Assembly (NCBI GenBank): GCA_963730585.1
Contig: CAVSSL010000014.1
Location: 72,158 to 136,157, forward strand
DNA: 64,000 bases
Direction of reading: 5' to 3'
Source: Pedococcus_A sp963730585
Lineage (GTDB): Bacteria; Actinomycetota; Actinomycetes; Actinomycetales; Dermatophilaceae
The translations under genes were made by a program, and so were the position numbers. Positions 35,048 to 43,779 of this stretch are shown here, one piece after another; positions within the stretch are counted from its first letter, which is position 1; each line of letters starts with the position of its first letter. The notes under the pieces are model-generated. The model saw nothing but the letters and a program-made list of their open reading frames with translations. It was not told where the DNA came from and did no database searches.

Positions 35048-38000
35048 CTACAGGCGCACCTCGACGGCCTCGTCAACGTAGCGGCACAGGGCGTTGACCG
35101 CGCGCAGCTGCTCGGGCGAGTGCACGGCAGCGTCGAGCAGTGCGGGGCTGGCGACCACGATGCTCATGGCCTTGGCCCGAGACACCGCGACGTTGAAGCG
35201 GTGCAGGTCGTAGAGGAAGTCGACTCCGCGCGGGGCGTCGGCCGCGGTGGAGCTGGCCATCGAGTAGATGACGACCGGCGCCTCGCGGCCCTGGAACCGG
35301 TCGACGGTGCCGACCTGTATGCCGTCGGGCAGCGCCGCGTGCAGCCGCGCCACGTGCGCGTTGAAGGGCGCCACCACGAGGATGTCGTCCTCGGTCATCG
35401 GCCGGGTGACACCCTCGACGTCGGTCCACGACCGCGACAGCAGGTCCTTGGCGAGGTCGGCGACGACGGCCGCCTCCTCGTCGCTGTCGGCCGAGCAGCC
35501 GACGTGCTCGACCGGCGCCCAGCGCAGCCCGGCCCCCGAGAGCGGCCCCTGCCCGCTGATGGCCTGCCGCTCGCGGCCGGCCTGGGCGTGGAGCCGGCCC
35601 TCGTAGGACAGCTCGGAGACGAAGGCGGTGACGTCGGGGTGCATCCGCCAGGTGGTGCCGAGGAAGATGCCCCGGTCGGCCGGCACGGTGTCGTGCTCGC
35701 CGATGAGGTGCTCGAGCGCGGAGACGCCCGCGCCGTACGGGTGGGTCGCCTGGCTGGGCTGGGTCAGCTGCTGCGGGTCGCCCAGCAGCACCAGGGACGT
35801 CGCCGCCGGCGCCACTGCGACGGCGTTCGCGAGGGAGAACTGCCCGGCCTCGTCGATGACGAGCACGTCGACGGCCTCGCGCAGGTCGTCGCGGGCCCAC
35901 AGCCAGGCCGTGCCACCGAGCAGTGACACCTCGCCGGAGAGCAGGGCGTCGCGGGCCTCGCCGTTGTCGGTGGTGAAGCGCAGGGCCCCACCGGTGGAGC
36001 CCTCCTCGGGCACCTCCGCGACCTTCTGCAGCGCCGGCCGCCCGACCTGGTCGAGCACGTTGCGGATCACCGCGTGCGACAGCGCCGTCACGCCGACCCT
36101 CAGTCCGTCGTCGAGCAGGGCGCGGACCAGCTTCGCCGCGGCATACGTCTTGCCGGTGCCGGGCGGTCCCTGCACGGCCAGCACCTCGCCGCGCAGTCCT
36201 CGCCCGACGCGCACCACCGCGTCAGCGGGCGACTCCCCCGGCCGCACGGCGAGCGTGGCGGCGGGCGGCACCACCGCGTCGAGCAGGCGGGCCGCCATGC
36301 CGCGCTCACCGGCCAGCACCTCGCGCGCGGTGGTGGCGATCGACTCGCGGATCACGCCGTCGAGCACGGGGCCTTGAGGCTTCAGCCCGCGCGGGGTGGG
36401 CGGCTCCTTCGAGGCCTTCATCGACAGCTCGAGCCAGCCCTCCACGCCGTCGTAGCCGCACAGCTTCCCGGCCGAGGTGTGGGTGTCGACGTCGTGGACG
36501 TACTTGTCGACCGGCAGCTTGCAGTCCTGCGGCTCGAACGCGTAGCGCCAGACCCTGGAGGTGACCTTCCCCCTGGCGCTCACCACGTCTCGCGCGAGGG
36601 TCGGCTCTCCCAGACCGCCGACCGCGGTGGCGTCCTCGACGAGCTCACGGGTGTCGAGCCCCTCGTAGCGGAAGTAGTCCCACCACGCCGGCCGTGCCTC
36701 GCGCCGGTGCCAGCCGACGCAGCCCGCCAGCAGGTCGTGCCCGCCTTCGAGCAGCTCCTCGGCGAGCGCCGTCTCGGCGCGCTCCTCCTCGCCGGGCTCC
36801 TCCAGCCCGGGTGGCACGGGCCGGCTCAGCTCGTGTCCCTGACCCGCCAGCTCGGCACGGCGCTCCTCGAGCCAGGCGTGCAGGTCGTGGGTCGAGCGCA
36901 CGTCGTCCTCGTTGTAGCGCCGGATCCGCTCGAGGATGTCGTCGTCGTGCTCGGTGAGCCAGCGCTCGTACTCGACGACCGAGGTCATCGCGTCGGCGAC
37001 GACCTCCGCCTCGTTGGTGTCCCCGTCGGCGTCCCCGTTGCCGTCATGGTTGCCGGAGCGCGTGTGGCCCCAGTAGAAGTCCTCGATCTTCTTGATGGAG
37101 TAGGACGGCTTGCTGACCCGCAGTCCCTGGCGCACCACGGCGTAGAGGTCGACGAGCCGCTCGCCGCGCAGGAGCTGGTCGAGCTCGGCCTCACGGGTGC
37201 CGTGCCGACCGGTCAGCCGCTCCAGCGCGGTGCGCTCGTAGGCGGCGTAGTGGTAGACGTGCATGCCCGGGTCGGCCTGCCACCGCCGCATCAGCTCGTC
37301 GAGGAGGCGCTCGGTGAGCTGCTTCTCCTCCGCGGCGGAGTGCGCCCAGATGCCGGTGAACGTGCCCGACCGGTCCCAGAGCCCGGCGAGGTACTCGCGG
37401 CCCCTGCCCTCGTCGGCCCACGGGTCGCCCTCGAAGTCGAGGTAGACGTCTCCGGGGCTCGGCTCGGGCAGCCGCTGCAGCCCGCGGCCGACCTCCGGCG
37501 GCAGCAGCTCGTAGCGCGGCACCCCCGTCGTGCGCTCGGCCACCTGCAGCTGCGCCTGCTGGAGCAGCCGCCCCGCGGAGCCGCTGCCGACGGCCGCACG
37601 GACCTCCTCCAGCGACGCCGCAGCCAGCTCGGCCATCGTGCGGATGCCGTTGGCGCGCAGAGCCTCCCGGTGCGCGCCGCGCAGGCCCGCGACCTGCACC
37701 AGGTCGTCGGTCGCAACCCACTCCTGCTCGCACCGCTTCTGCCAGCGGCACTGCGAGCACTGGCTGCTCGGCACCGACTCGGTCGGCAGGCCCGTCTCGA
37801 CGGCGGACAGGAGCGCCGCACGCCGACGGCGCGCGTAGGGAGCGACGTCGACGAGCCGCCACGGGTGCTCCGCCTTGTCGCCGGTCACCACGACGAGGCG
37901 CTGGGGGGCGACGCCCTGCAGCGTCTCCAGCCGCGCGGCATACGTGGCCATCTGCAGCAGGGCCGGCACCTTGAGCCGGCGCGCGAGCTTGGTGTCGGCG

Positions 38001-38401
38001 ATGTCGTAGGACCAGTCGCCCAGCAGGCTCGGCCGGTCGGTGCGCAGCAGGAAGTCGGCGTGGCCGACCCACTGCCCGTCGAAGAGGGTGGCCTGGTAGA
38101 CCACGTCGACGCCGTCGCGCATGGCCTGCACGGTCGCGGCCTCAGCAGCCTCACGGTCGCGGCCGAACCCCTCGATCTCGACGACGGACAGGCCACGGTC
38201 GCGCAGCGCCCGGAGGTAGTCGGCCTCGTGCTCCAGGCCCTTGGTGAAGACCAGGTTGAGGGCGTCGTCGGGGGCGGTGGCGCCCATGTCGGCGGCGGGC
38301 ACGTCGAGGGCCAGCAGGTCGAGGGTGGTGATGTGCGGGCAGGCGACGTGCTTGGTGAGGTCTGTGGGGCTCAGCACCAGGCGGCCGTCGACTCGTTGCA
38401 T
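35048..38401 (-). CDS. TM0106-type RecB-like nuclease fused to SF1 helicase
   Basis: A 1117-residue DNA-processing protein. The N-terminus holds a RecB-like PD-(D/E)XK nuclease with an iron-sulfur cysteine set (KHVACPHITTLDL early, SSQCSQCRWQKRCEQEW near 240) and GDWSYDIADTKLAR. A DEDD-type RNase-H-like exonuclease follows (GDVYLDFEGDPW, then RRYNEDDVRSTHDLHAWLEE). The C-terminal third is an SF1 helicase: VQGPPGTGKTYAAAKLVRAL (K751), VLVIDEAGQFSLANA, VLLGDPQQLTQPSQA, GTVDRFQGREAPVVIYSMAS and FNVAVSRAKAM. The group probably repairs or resects DNA, but its biological role is not established. Two GTATGCCG octamers lie inside (36148, 37939). Confidence 0.92.
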   Translation of the reverse strand: MQRVDGRLVLSPTDLTKHVACPHITTLDLLALDVPAADMGATAPDDALNLVFTKGLEHEADYLRALRDRGLSVVEIEGFGRDREAAEAATVQAMRDGVDVVYQATLFDGQWVGHADFLLRTDRPSLLGDWSYDIADTKLARRLKVPALLQMATYAARLETLQGVAPQRLVVVTGDKAEHPWRLVDVAPYARRRRAALLSAVETGLPTESVPSSQCSQCRWQKRCEQEWVATDDLVQVAGLRGAHREALRANGIRTMAELAAASLEEVRAAVGSGSAGRLLQQAQLQVAERTTGVPRYELLPPEVGRGLQRLPEPSPGDVYLDFEGDPWADEGRGREYLAGLWDRSGTFTGIWAHSAAEEKQLTERLLDELMRRWQADPGMHVYHYAAYERTALERLTGRHGTREAELDQLLRGERLVDLYAVVRQGLRVSKPSYSIKKIEDFYWGHTRSGNHDGNGDADGDTNEAEVVADAMTSVVEYERWLTEHDDDILERIRRYNEDDVRSTHDLHAWLEERRAELAGQGHELSRPVPPGLEEPGEEERAETALAEELLEGGHDLLAGCVGWHRREARPAWWDYFRYEGLDTRELVEDATAVGGLGEPTLARDVVSARGKVTSRVWRYAFEPQDCKLPVDKYVHDVDTHTSAGKLCGYDGVEGWLELSMKASKEPPTPRGLKPQGPVLDGVIRESIATTAREVLAGERGMAARLLDAVVPPAATLAVRPGESPADAVVRVGRGLRGEVLAVQGPPGTGKTYAAAKLVRALLDDGLRVGVTALSHAVIRNVLDQVGRPALQKVAEVPEEGSTGGALRFTTDNGEARDALLSGEVSLLGGTAWLWARDDLREAVDVLVIDEAGQFSLANAVAVAPAATSLVLLGDPQQLTQPSQATHPYGAGVSALEHLIGEHDTVPADRGIFLGTTWRMHPDVTAFVSELSYEGRLHAQAGRERQAISGQGPLSGAGLRWAPVEHVGCSADSDEEAAVVADLAKDLLSRSWTDVEGVTRPMTEDDILVVAPFNAHVARLHAALPDGIQVGTVDRFQGREAPVVIYSMASSTAADAPRGVDFLYDLHRFNVAVSRAKAMSIVVASPALLDAAVHSPEQLRAVNALCRYVDEAVEVRL

Positions 38402-38442
38402 GCCGCGATCATGCCATCGGCCGCCGACAGCGCCGCCGAGCC

Positions 38443-39078
38443 TCAGAGCTCGTTGTACGACACCGAGGAGAACGCGAAGTAGCCGACACCGGCCTTGATC
38501 TCGAGCACCACCAGCGCCGCGAAGGCGTCCGACGGACGGATCACGAGGTCGAACTCGTGTGAGGCGAACCCGGTGACCGGGAAGGACCGCGGGGCCGCGT
38601 CGGAGGCACGGATCTCCACGGTGCCGGTCGCGCCCGCCAGCGCGCCCACCTTGGCCGAGACGGTGACGAGCACCTGGCGGGTGGTGTCGACGTTGCGGAA
38701 CCAGAACTCGAGGCCGCCGTAGCGCTGGTTTGCCGCTCCGAGCTCGGCCCACTCCAGCTTCCTGCCCTCGGCCCAGACCGACCAGCTCATCCCGAGGGCG
38801 TTGAGGTAGGACAGCGGTGAGGACTCGTAGGGCGCCCGGGCCGACAGGTACCGCTCAGGGAGGTCGAGGGGCCACAGGCCGGGAAGGACGGCCAGGTCGG
38901 CGAGCACCGTCGTGCGCTCCAGTGCCGTCAACGGGCGTTCGTAGGTCTCCGTCCGCACGGCGCGGTCCCCCTGCAGGTCGGCGACGTGGTGGACCCAGAC
39001 ACGGCCTTCGTCCATCGCCATGAGCTCGCGCTGCTGGTCGCGGAAGGCCTCGACGCTGTCCAGCCTTCGTTCGTCCAT
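38443..39078 (-). CDS. conserved hypothetical protein
   Basis: A 211-residue protein from ATG at 39078, with GGAGG six bases upstream. The N-terminus is charged (DSVEAFRDQQRELMAMDEGR). The rest is rich in predicted beta strands: YGGLEFWFRNVDTTRQVLVT, GALAGATGTVEIRASDA and AFAALVVLEIKAGVGYFAFS, which looks like a beta-sandwich. I do not recognise the family and see no catalytic motif or signal peptide. Single gene. Confidence 0.72.
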   Translation of the reverse strand: MDERRLDSVEAFRDQQRELMAMDEGRVWVHHVADLQGDRAVRTETYERPLTALERTTVLADLAVLPGLWPLDLPERYLSARAPYESSPLSYLNALGMSWSVWAEGRKLEWAELGAANQRYGGLEFWFRNVDTTRQVLVTVSAKVGALAGATGTVEIRASDAAPRSFPVTGFASHEFDLVIRPSDAFAALVVLEIKAGVGYFAFSSVSYNEL

Positions 39079-39321
39079 GTCCACCCTCCGGGAGGTCCAC
39101 CCCCCGCTCCTCTCGACGGTAGGCGGACCTGAGCCGGGCGGGCACGCCCCATTCGGCGTAGGTCTGCTGCCGGCGTGCACCCCAGCGCACCCCGGCGCAC
39201 CCCCGCTCACCCCCGGTCCTGCCCCCCACTCGGACCCTGTGCACCCCGGCGGATCAGGGTCACACTGGGGGCATGCCGGCCCCGCCCGGGCCGCGCCGGC
39301 CGCGTGGAGAAGGAGGACAGC

Positions 39322-39540
39322 ATGACCGCGTCGCGTGATGACATCCCCCTCGCCGACCTCGAGGAACAGCAGAGGGGTCTGGACAGCGAGCCCGAGCCGG
39401 TGGCGGGTGAGGAGCTGCCGGACGAGGAGCCGCACCCGGCCGACCTCGAGGCCAACGAGGCCGACGTGCTGGAGCAGAAGACCGCTGTCAACGACGGCGA
39501 GGACTACCCGCACGCCGGCGTGGTGGAGTACGAGGAGTAG
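39322..39540 (+). CDS. small acidic protein
   Basis: A 72-residue, very acidic protein, MTASRDDIPLADLEEQQRGL and ending DGEDYPHAGVVEYEE, with AAGGAGG six bases before the ATG. It has about 22 Asp/Glu and few basic residues, and no predicted membrane helix, so it is probably largely disordered. Such proteins are common in actinobacteria and uncharacterised. A good ribosome site and a clean stop support it as a real gene. Confidence 0.72.
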   Translation: MTASRDDIPLADLEEQQRGLDSEPEPVAGEELPDEEPHPADLEANEADVLEQKTAVNDGEDYPHAGVVEYEE

Positions 39541-39564
39541 CCGCGCCTGCCTCCACGGCGTCGC

Positions 39565-39945
39565 TCACCAGCCGCCGTAGGGCACCGTGATGACCTCGAG
39601 GTCGTGGCCGCTGGGGTCCTTCCAGTAGAGCCCTCGACCGCCGTCGTCGGTGTTGACCTGTCCCTTCAGGCGGTGGAACGGGTCCGCCCAGTACGTGATG
39701 CCCCGCTCGGTGAGGCGGTCGAGCACCCGGTCGAACTCCTCCTCGGTGACGAGGAAGGCGTAGTGCTGGGTGTGCGGGGTGCCGAACTCGTCGGCGAAGT
39801 CGAGGGTGACGCCGTTGCCCAGCCGCACCGCGACGAACGGCCCGTAGGCCGTCGGCGGTTCCAGGCCCAGGATGTCGGCCAGGAACTCGGCCGAGGCCTG
39901 CTTGTCGTGGCTGTGCACGATCGTGTGGTTGAACTGGGCGCTCAC
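39565..39945 (-). CDS. VOC family (glyoxalase-like) protein
   Basis: A 126-residue vicinal oxygen chelate protein from GTG at 39945. It has the two beta-alpha-beta-beta-beta modules: FNHTIVHSHDKQASAEFLAD, then FVAVRLGNGVTLDFADEF and HYAFLVTEEEFDRVLDRL, GRGLYWKDPSGHDLEVITVP. Likely metal ligands are the early His (NHTIVHS), HYAF and the Glu of DLEVIT. Members include glyoxalases, dioxygenases and drug-binding proteins. The substrate is open. Confidence 0.85.
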   Translation of the reverse strand: MSAQFNHTIVHSHDKQASAEFLADILGLEPPTAYGPFVAVRLGNGVTLDFADEFGTPHTQHYAFLVTEEEFDRVLDRLTERGITYWADPFHRLKGQVNTDDGGRGLYWKDPSGHDLEVITVPYGGW

Positions 39946-40004
39946 CTTGCGAGTGTCCGTCCGGCCACGGCCTGCGCGCCACCCCAGCGCCCAGCCCCAG
40001 AGCA

Positions 40005-40083
40005 GGTATGCCGTGTGCGGGCCTTGGTCGGCCGGGCCCACCGTGGTGCCGTGCCGCCGCCGGCGCCGACCACGCGGCATACC
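40005..40083. repeat. facing GTATGCCG motifs, imperfect long inverted repeat
   Basis: GGTATGCCGTGTG (40005-40017) faces CACGCGGCATACC (40071-40083): a 13-bp stem with one G-T pair around a 53-base loop that has its own GC-rich pairing. It lies upstream of the leftward VOC gene and of the rightward metalloprotease, so it is not placed as a terminator for either. It looks like another member of the facing-motif family. Confidence 0.55.
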
Positions 40084-40211
40084 CGCTGCAGGCGCTGACC
40101 GGTGCCCCGCCCCGTGGGGCACCGGTCAGCCGCTGCCATCGCCCTCGTCCGTTCGGCCGGTTGTGACCGTTTCCGGCGGTCCGCGAGGGCGGGCGTCGGC
40201 ACCATGTCCGC

Positions 40212-41147
40212 GTGCGAGCGGGGGGACTCTGGGACGCGCTGACCTTCGGGCCGGCGCGGCGGCGACGGTGGATGAGCCGCCAGCTCGCCGAGCTCGACCG
40301 CCTGGACTCCCTGGCGCCCCTGGGAGCCCACCCCGGCGTCCACCGGGCGGTGCGACGACCCCGCACGAGCGGTCCCCAGCGCGGCCTCGCCTGGGCGGTC
40401 ACCCTGGTGCTGGTCGGTGGCGGGGTGCTGTTCTACGACGACTGGTGGGAGATGGCCGGGCCCATCATCACCGGCCGGCCGCCGGAGGTGCGCCCTGTCA
40501 GCAACGTGCCGGTCGGGGTGCCGCCCACGCAGGCGTCGACGTCGACCGACTACGCCTTCATGGCCACGCGGCCGGGGTTCAGCAGCGAGCCGGTGACGTT
40601 CGACCCCTGCAAGGTCATCCACATCGTGGTGAACGACGCCGACGCTCCGCCCAACGCCGACGCCCTGCTCCAGCAGGCGATCACGGAGGTCAGTGCCGCG
40701 TCCGGGCTGGTGTTCACCATCGACGGGACGACGACCGAGCCGCCGTCGAAGAACCGGCGCAGCCGCGACGTGGCCCGCTACGGCAGCGGCCCCTCCCCGG
40801 TGCTCGTGGCGTGGACGAACCCGTCGGTGGTCCCCGAGCTCGCGGGCAACATCGCCGGCATCGGCGGCCCCACCCCCGACCAGCGCGCCATCTCGACGAG
40901 CCAGCGGTGGGTGAGTGGCATCGTCTACCTCGACGGCCCGAGCATGTCGACGCTGCTGCGCCGCTCGTCGCGCGGCTGGGCCCAGGGCCGGGCGATCGTC
41001 ATGCACGAGCTGGCGCACCTCGTCGGCCTCACCCACGTGGCGTCGCGCAACGAGCTGATGAACGCCAAGAACGACTCGGGCATGCTCCGCTTCGGCCCCG
41101 GCGACCTCGAGGGCCTGCGGCTGCTCGGCTCGGGTCCCTGCGGCTGA
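40212..41147 (+). CDS. membrane-anchored matrixin-like zinc metalloprotease
   Basis: A 311-residue protein from GTG at 40212. A basic N-terminal stretch is followed by one transmembrane helix (GLAWAVTLVLVGGGVLFYDD), which would place the rest outside. The zinc site is HELAHLVGLTH (H265, H269, H275), the long metzincin motif, followed by NELMNAK, where a Met-turn is expected. Upstream sequence (KVIHIVVNDADAPPNADALL, then ITEVSAASGLVFTIDG) matches secreted matrixin-like domains of actinobacteria, which often occur as lone genes. Its target protein is unknown. Confidence 0.88.
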   Translation: MRAGGLWDALTFGPARRRRWMSRQLAELDRLDSLAPLGAHPGVHRAVRRPRTSGPQRGLAWAVTLVLVGGGVLFYDDWWEMAGPIITGRPPEVRPVSNVPVGVPPTQASTSTDYAFMATRPGFSSEPVTFDPCKVIHIVVNDADAPPNADALLQQAITEVSAASGLVFTIDGTTTEPPSKNRRSRDVARYGSGPSPVLVAWTNPSVVPELAGNIAGIGGPTPDQRAISTSQRWVSGIVYLDGPSMSTLLRRSSRGWAQGRAIVMHELAHLVGLTHVASRNELMNAKNDSGMLRFGPGDLEGLRLLGSGPCG

Positions 41148-41173
41148 GGCCGGCTCTCTGCGTCCGGCTCCGC

Positions 41174-42838
41174 TCAGCGGCGGCCGATCGGCATCCGCCG
41201 ACGCAGGGCCCGCGCCACACGGCGCGCACCGAGGCGCTGGGTGAGAGGCGGCTTGGCGCGCGGCGGCAGCACCGCCGGCCGGCGCACCCGCATGCTCAGG
41301 TTGCCCATCTCCGTGGTGTAGAAGGTCGCCCGCGTCGGCTCGTCGGGGAAGGTGAGGGGGCTCGACAGGTGCTCGGGCGCGTGGACGCGACGCAGGGAGC
41401 GCCAGCCGAGCACGGTGAACTCGACCTGGAAGTCGGCCACGAACGCACCCTCACGGGGACTGAGGCGCAGCAGGTCGTCGAGGGGCACACGCGCGACGCC
41501 GCGGTAGACGAGACGGCAGCGGTCGCCCTCGCCGGTGGGCTGGAGGTCGACGCCGCCCTCGGGCCGAACGGAGAAGTCCTCCGGAGCGCCGCGGCGCTTG
41601 GACAGCAGGAGCACCTTGGCGTCCTGCATCTCCTCGGTCACGTCGAGCACCGCATCGGGGATGTCGCCGCGGCCGAGGTGGCCGAACGGCGCCCACAGCA
41701 GCCGGCCGCCGCGGCTCTCGAACTCCACCGGCGAGCCGTCTCGGTGCACCACCTCCACGACCAGGTGCACCACGGCGTCGCGGCCGTCCCACAGCACCCG
41801 GTCGGACGCCATGTGCGTGGTGATCTGCTGCTCGATGTCGGCAAGGGCCACCATGTCGTCGAGCCGACCGGCCCGCAGCAGGTGCACCCGCACCCGCGAG
41901 GAGAACGTCAGGAGGCGGTCGGACTCCTCGGGGTAGCGGAGGAGGACGAGCGTGCGGATGGCCGAGAAGAGCCGCTCCCGGTAGTCCGCCGGGTAGTGGA
42001 GCATCGGGGTGCTGGCCAGCAGCGGCAGCAGCTTCTTCTCGAGCCAGTGCACCTTGATGCGGTCGCGGTACTCCCCCGGTGCGGTGTTGGCGTCGACGAT
42101 GTCGAGCACGTTGTTGACGGCGACCTCGACGTAGTCGTGCGGGTCCTTCAGGTCGGAGGACGCGTGGACATGGCCCTCGCGCCGGGTCCAGTAGTAGTAG
42201 GGGTGCTCGGAGTAGAGCGAGATGCGCCGGGCCGCGAAGTAGGCCTGCAGGTTGAACAGGTGGTCCTCGAGGCGCACCCTGCCCTCGGGGAAGCGAATGC
42301 CGTTCTCCTGCAGCATGCTTCGCCGGTAGACCTTGTGCGGAGTGAGCAGGCGCAGCAGGGGTTCGCGGTCGAGCCTCGCGTCGGGCACGGTGCGGCGGAA
42401 CATGAACCGGCCGATGCTGCGGCCGACGCCGACCTCCCGCGCGACGACGACGTCGCTGCCGTGCTTGTCGGCGAAGTCGCAGACCCGCTGCAGGCCCTGC
42501 TTGGCGAGGTAGTCGTCGTGGTCGACGAACGCGACGTACTCTCCACGCGCCAGGTCGAGCCCGATGTTGCGCGGGGTGCCCGGCCACCCGGAGTTCGGGA
42601 TGTGGCGCACCACCCAGTTGGGGTGGTCCCGGGCCATCCGGTCGAGCAGGACGCCGGTGGCGTCCGTGGAGCCGTCGTCGACCCAGATGACCTCGAACTG
42701 GTCCTGCGGCATGGTCTGCCCGTCGAGCGAGCGGACCAGGTCGTGGATGTGCTCGCCGGTGTTGTAGACGGGCACGATGACGCTGACGCGACAGCCAGCC
42801 TCGTCCCTCGGTGCCCTGCCCGGCCATCGTCGGCCCAT
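41174..42838 (-). CDS. family 2 glycosyltransferase
   Basis: A 554-residue enzyme from ATG at 42838, with GGAGG upstream. The N-terminal ~230 residues are a GT-A fold: VSVIVPVYNTGEHIHDLVRS, then FEVIWVDDGSTDATGVLLDR, NIGLDLARGEYVAFVDHDDY with the D-x-D metal site, and RVRLEDHLFNLQAYFAARRI. The remaining half (beta-rich from about residue 360, VEFTVLGWRSLRRVHAPEHL) resembles the C-terminal accessory domain of TarS/TagF-like and capsule glycosyltransferases. It probably adds sugars to a cell-wall polymer or glycan. No other glycan genes are adjacent. Confidence 0.88.
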   Translation of the reverse strand: MGRRWPGRAPRDEAGCRVSVIVPVYNTGEHIHDLVRSLDGQTMPQDQFEVIWVDDGSTDATGVLLDRMARDHPNWVVRHIPNSGWPGTPRNIGLDLARGEYVAFVDHDDYLAKQGLQRVCDFADKHGSDVVVAREVGVGRSIGRFMFRRTVPDARLDREPLLRLLTPHKVYRRSMLQENGIRFPEGRVRLEDHLFNLQAYFAARRISLYSEHPYYYWTRREGHVHASSDLKDPHDYVEVAVNNVLDIVDANTAPGEYRDRIKVHWLEKKLLPLLASTPMLHYPADYRERLFSAIRTLVLLRYPEESDRLLTFSSRVRVHLLRAGRLDDMVALADIEQQITTHMASDRVLWDGRDAVVHLVVEVVHRDGSPVEFESRGGRLLWAPFGHLGRGDIPDAVLDVTEEMQDAKVLLLSKRRGAPEDFSVRPEGGVDLQPTGEGDRCRLVYRGVARVPLDDLLRLSPREGAFVADFQVEFTVLGWRSLRRVHAPEHLSSPLTFPDEPTRATFYTTEMGNLSMRVRRPAVLPPRAKPPLTQRLGARRVARALRRRMPIGRR

Positions 42839-42926
42839 GCGCCACCACCTCCCGGCCCGACCACCGTAGCCGGAGGGTGCCTCGGGCCTCAGGCGCTCCG
42901 GTGAGACCGCGGCATACGCGGGGCGG

Positions 42927-43571
42927 CTAGGCGAGCGCGTCGGCGATGGGGATGTCGCCGTTGTTGAAGTCGATGACCCGGCCGACCGTGGAGGGGTGGG
43001 AGAGCACGTAGGCCGCGACGGCGGCGACGTCGTCACGGCTCACCGAGGAGGCGGTGACCCCCTCACCCGTCTCGATGCGGCCGGTGCCCGGGTCGTCGGT
43101 GAGGCTGCTCGGGCCCAGGATGGTCCAGCGCAGCTGGCTGTTCTGCAGGTAGGCGTCGGCGGCGGCCTTGGCCTCGGCGTAGGCGAAGAACGGGTTGTCC
43201 TCGGGGACTCCGTGCTCGGGCCGGTTGTAGAAGTAGGACACCATCACGTAGCGCCGGACGCGGGCCTCCATGGCGGCGTCCATCGCGCGGATCGCGGCGT
43301 CGCGGTCGACGGCATACGTCCGCGACGGGTTGCCGCCGCCGGCCCCCGCCGACCAGATGACTCCCTCCTGGCCGCGCAGCCGCTGGAGCATCTCCTCGGT
43401 GTTGAGCTGCTCGACGTCGGCCTCCATGACGCTGGCGCCGGCGGCCGCGACCTCCTGCACGTGCTGCGGGTTGCGCACCCACGCGGTGACGTCGTGCCCG
43501 TCCGCGACGAGCAGGGGGATGAGCCGCTGGGCCACCTTGCCGTGGCCTCCGATGACCGTGACGTTCGCCAT
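42927..43571 (-). CDS. NAD(P)-binding SDR-like protein
   Basis: A 214-residue Rossmann protein of the atypical short-chain dehydrogenase type. VTVIGGHGKVAQRLIPLLVA is the dinucleotide loop, VTAWVRNPQHV the basic loop suited to NADP, and EGVIWSAGAGGGNPSRTYAV a conserved strand. YVMVSYFYNR stands where other members have the active-site region, and FFAYAEAKAAADAYLQNS has Y-x-x-x-K-like spacing. Related proteins (YwnB, NAD(P)H azoreductase/NmrA-like) act as reductases or redox sensors. Monocistronic. Confidence 0.88.
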   Translation of the reverse strand: MANVTVIGGHGKVAQRLIPLLVADGHDVTAWVRNPQHVQEVAAAGASVMEADVEQLNTEEMLQRLRGQEGVIWSAGAGGGNPSRTYAVDRDAAIRAMDAAMEARVRRYVMVSYFYNRPEHGVPEDNPFFAYAEAKAAADAYLQNSQLRWTILGPSSLTDDPGTGRIETGEGVTASSVSRDDVAAVAAYVLSHPSTVGRVIDFNNGDIPIADALA

Positions 43572-43779
43572 GGCTGCCACCCTAGGACCGGCCGGAGTGC
43601 ACCGCGCGCGCTCAGGGACCGGCTGCGGGGGCGCCGGGTCCCCGCAGACGCCCCGGCAGCCACCCACAGGCTAGGAGTCGCGGCGCCCGTGGGGCCACCG
43701 ACCTTTGGCGTATGCCGCGGGCGCACGACGACCCGTGGCACCGGCACCGCGGTCTGGGTGGTGCGTTGCCGTGGGACGG

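Noticed and set aside
32573..35926. A very long rightward open frame (over 1100 codons) across the secreted peptidase, transporter and helicase genes
   Set aside because: It is antisense to three well-supported genes and its product is low-complexity Arg/Gly/His-rich. Long spurious frames are usual at this GC content.
36074..38482. An 800-codon rightward frame opposite the nuclease-helicase gene
   Set aside because: Pure antisense shadow of a gene with all its helicase motifs on the other strand; no motif of its own.
39174..39216. GCACCCC-rich stretch as a CRISPR or minisatellite
   Set aside because: Four degenerate units only, without constant spacing or spacers; it reads as low-complexity upstream sequence.
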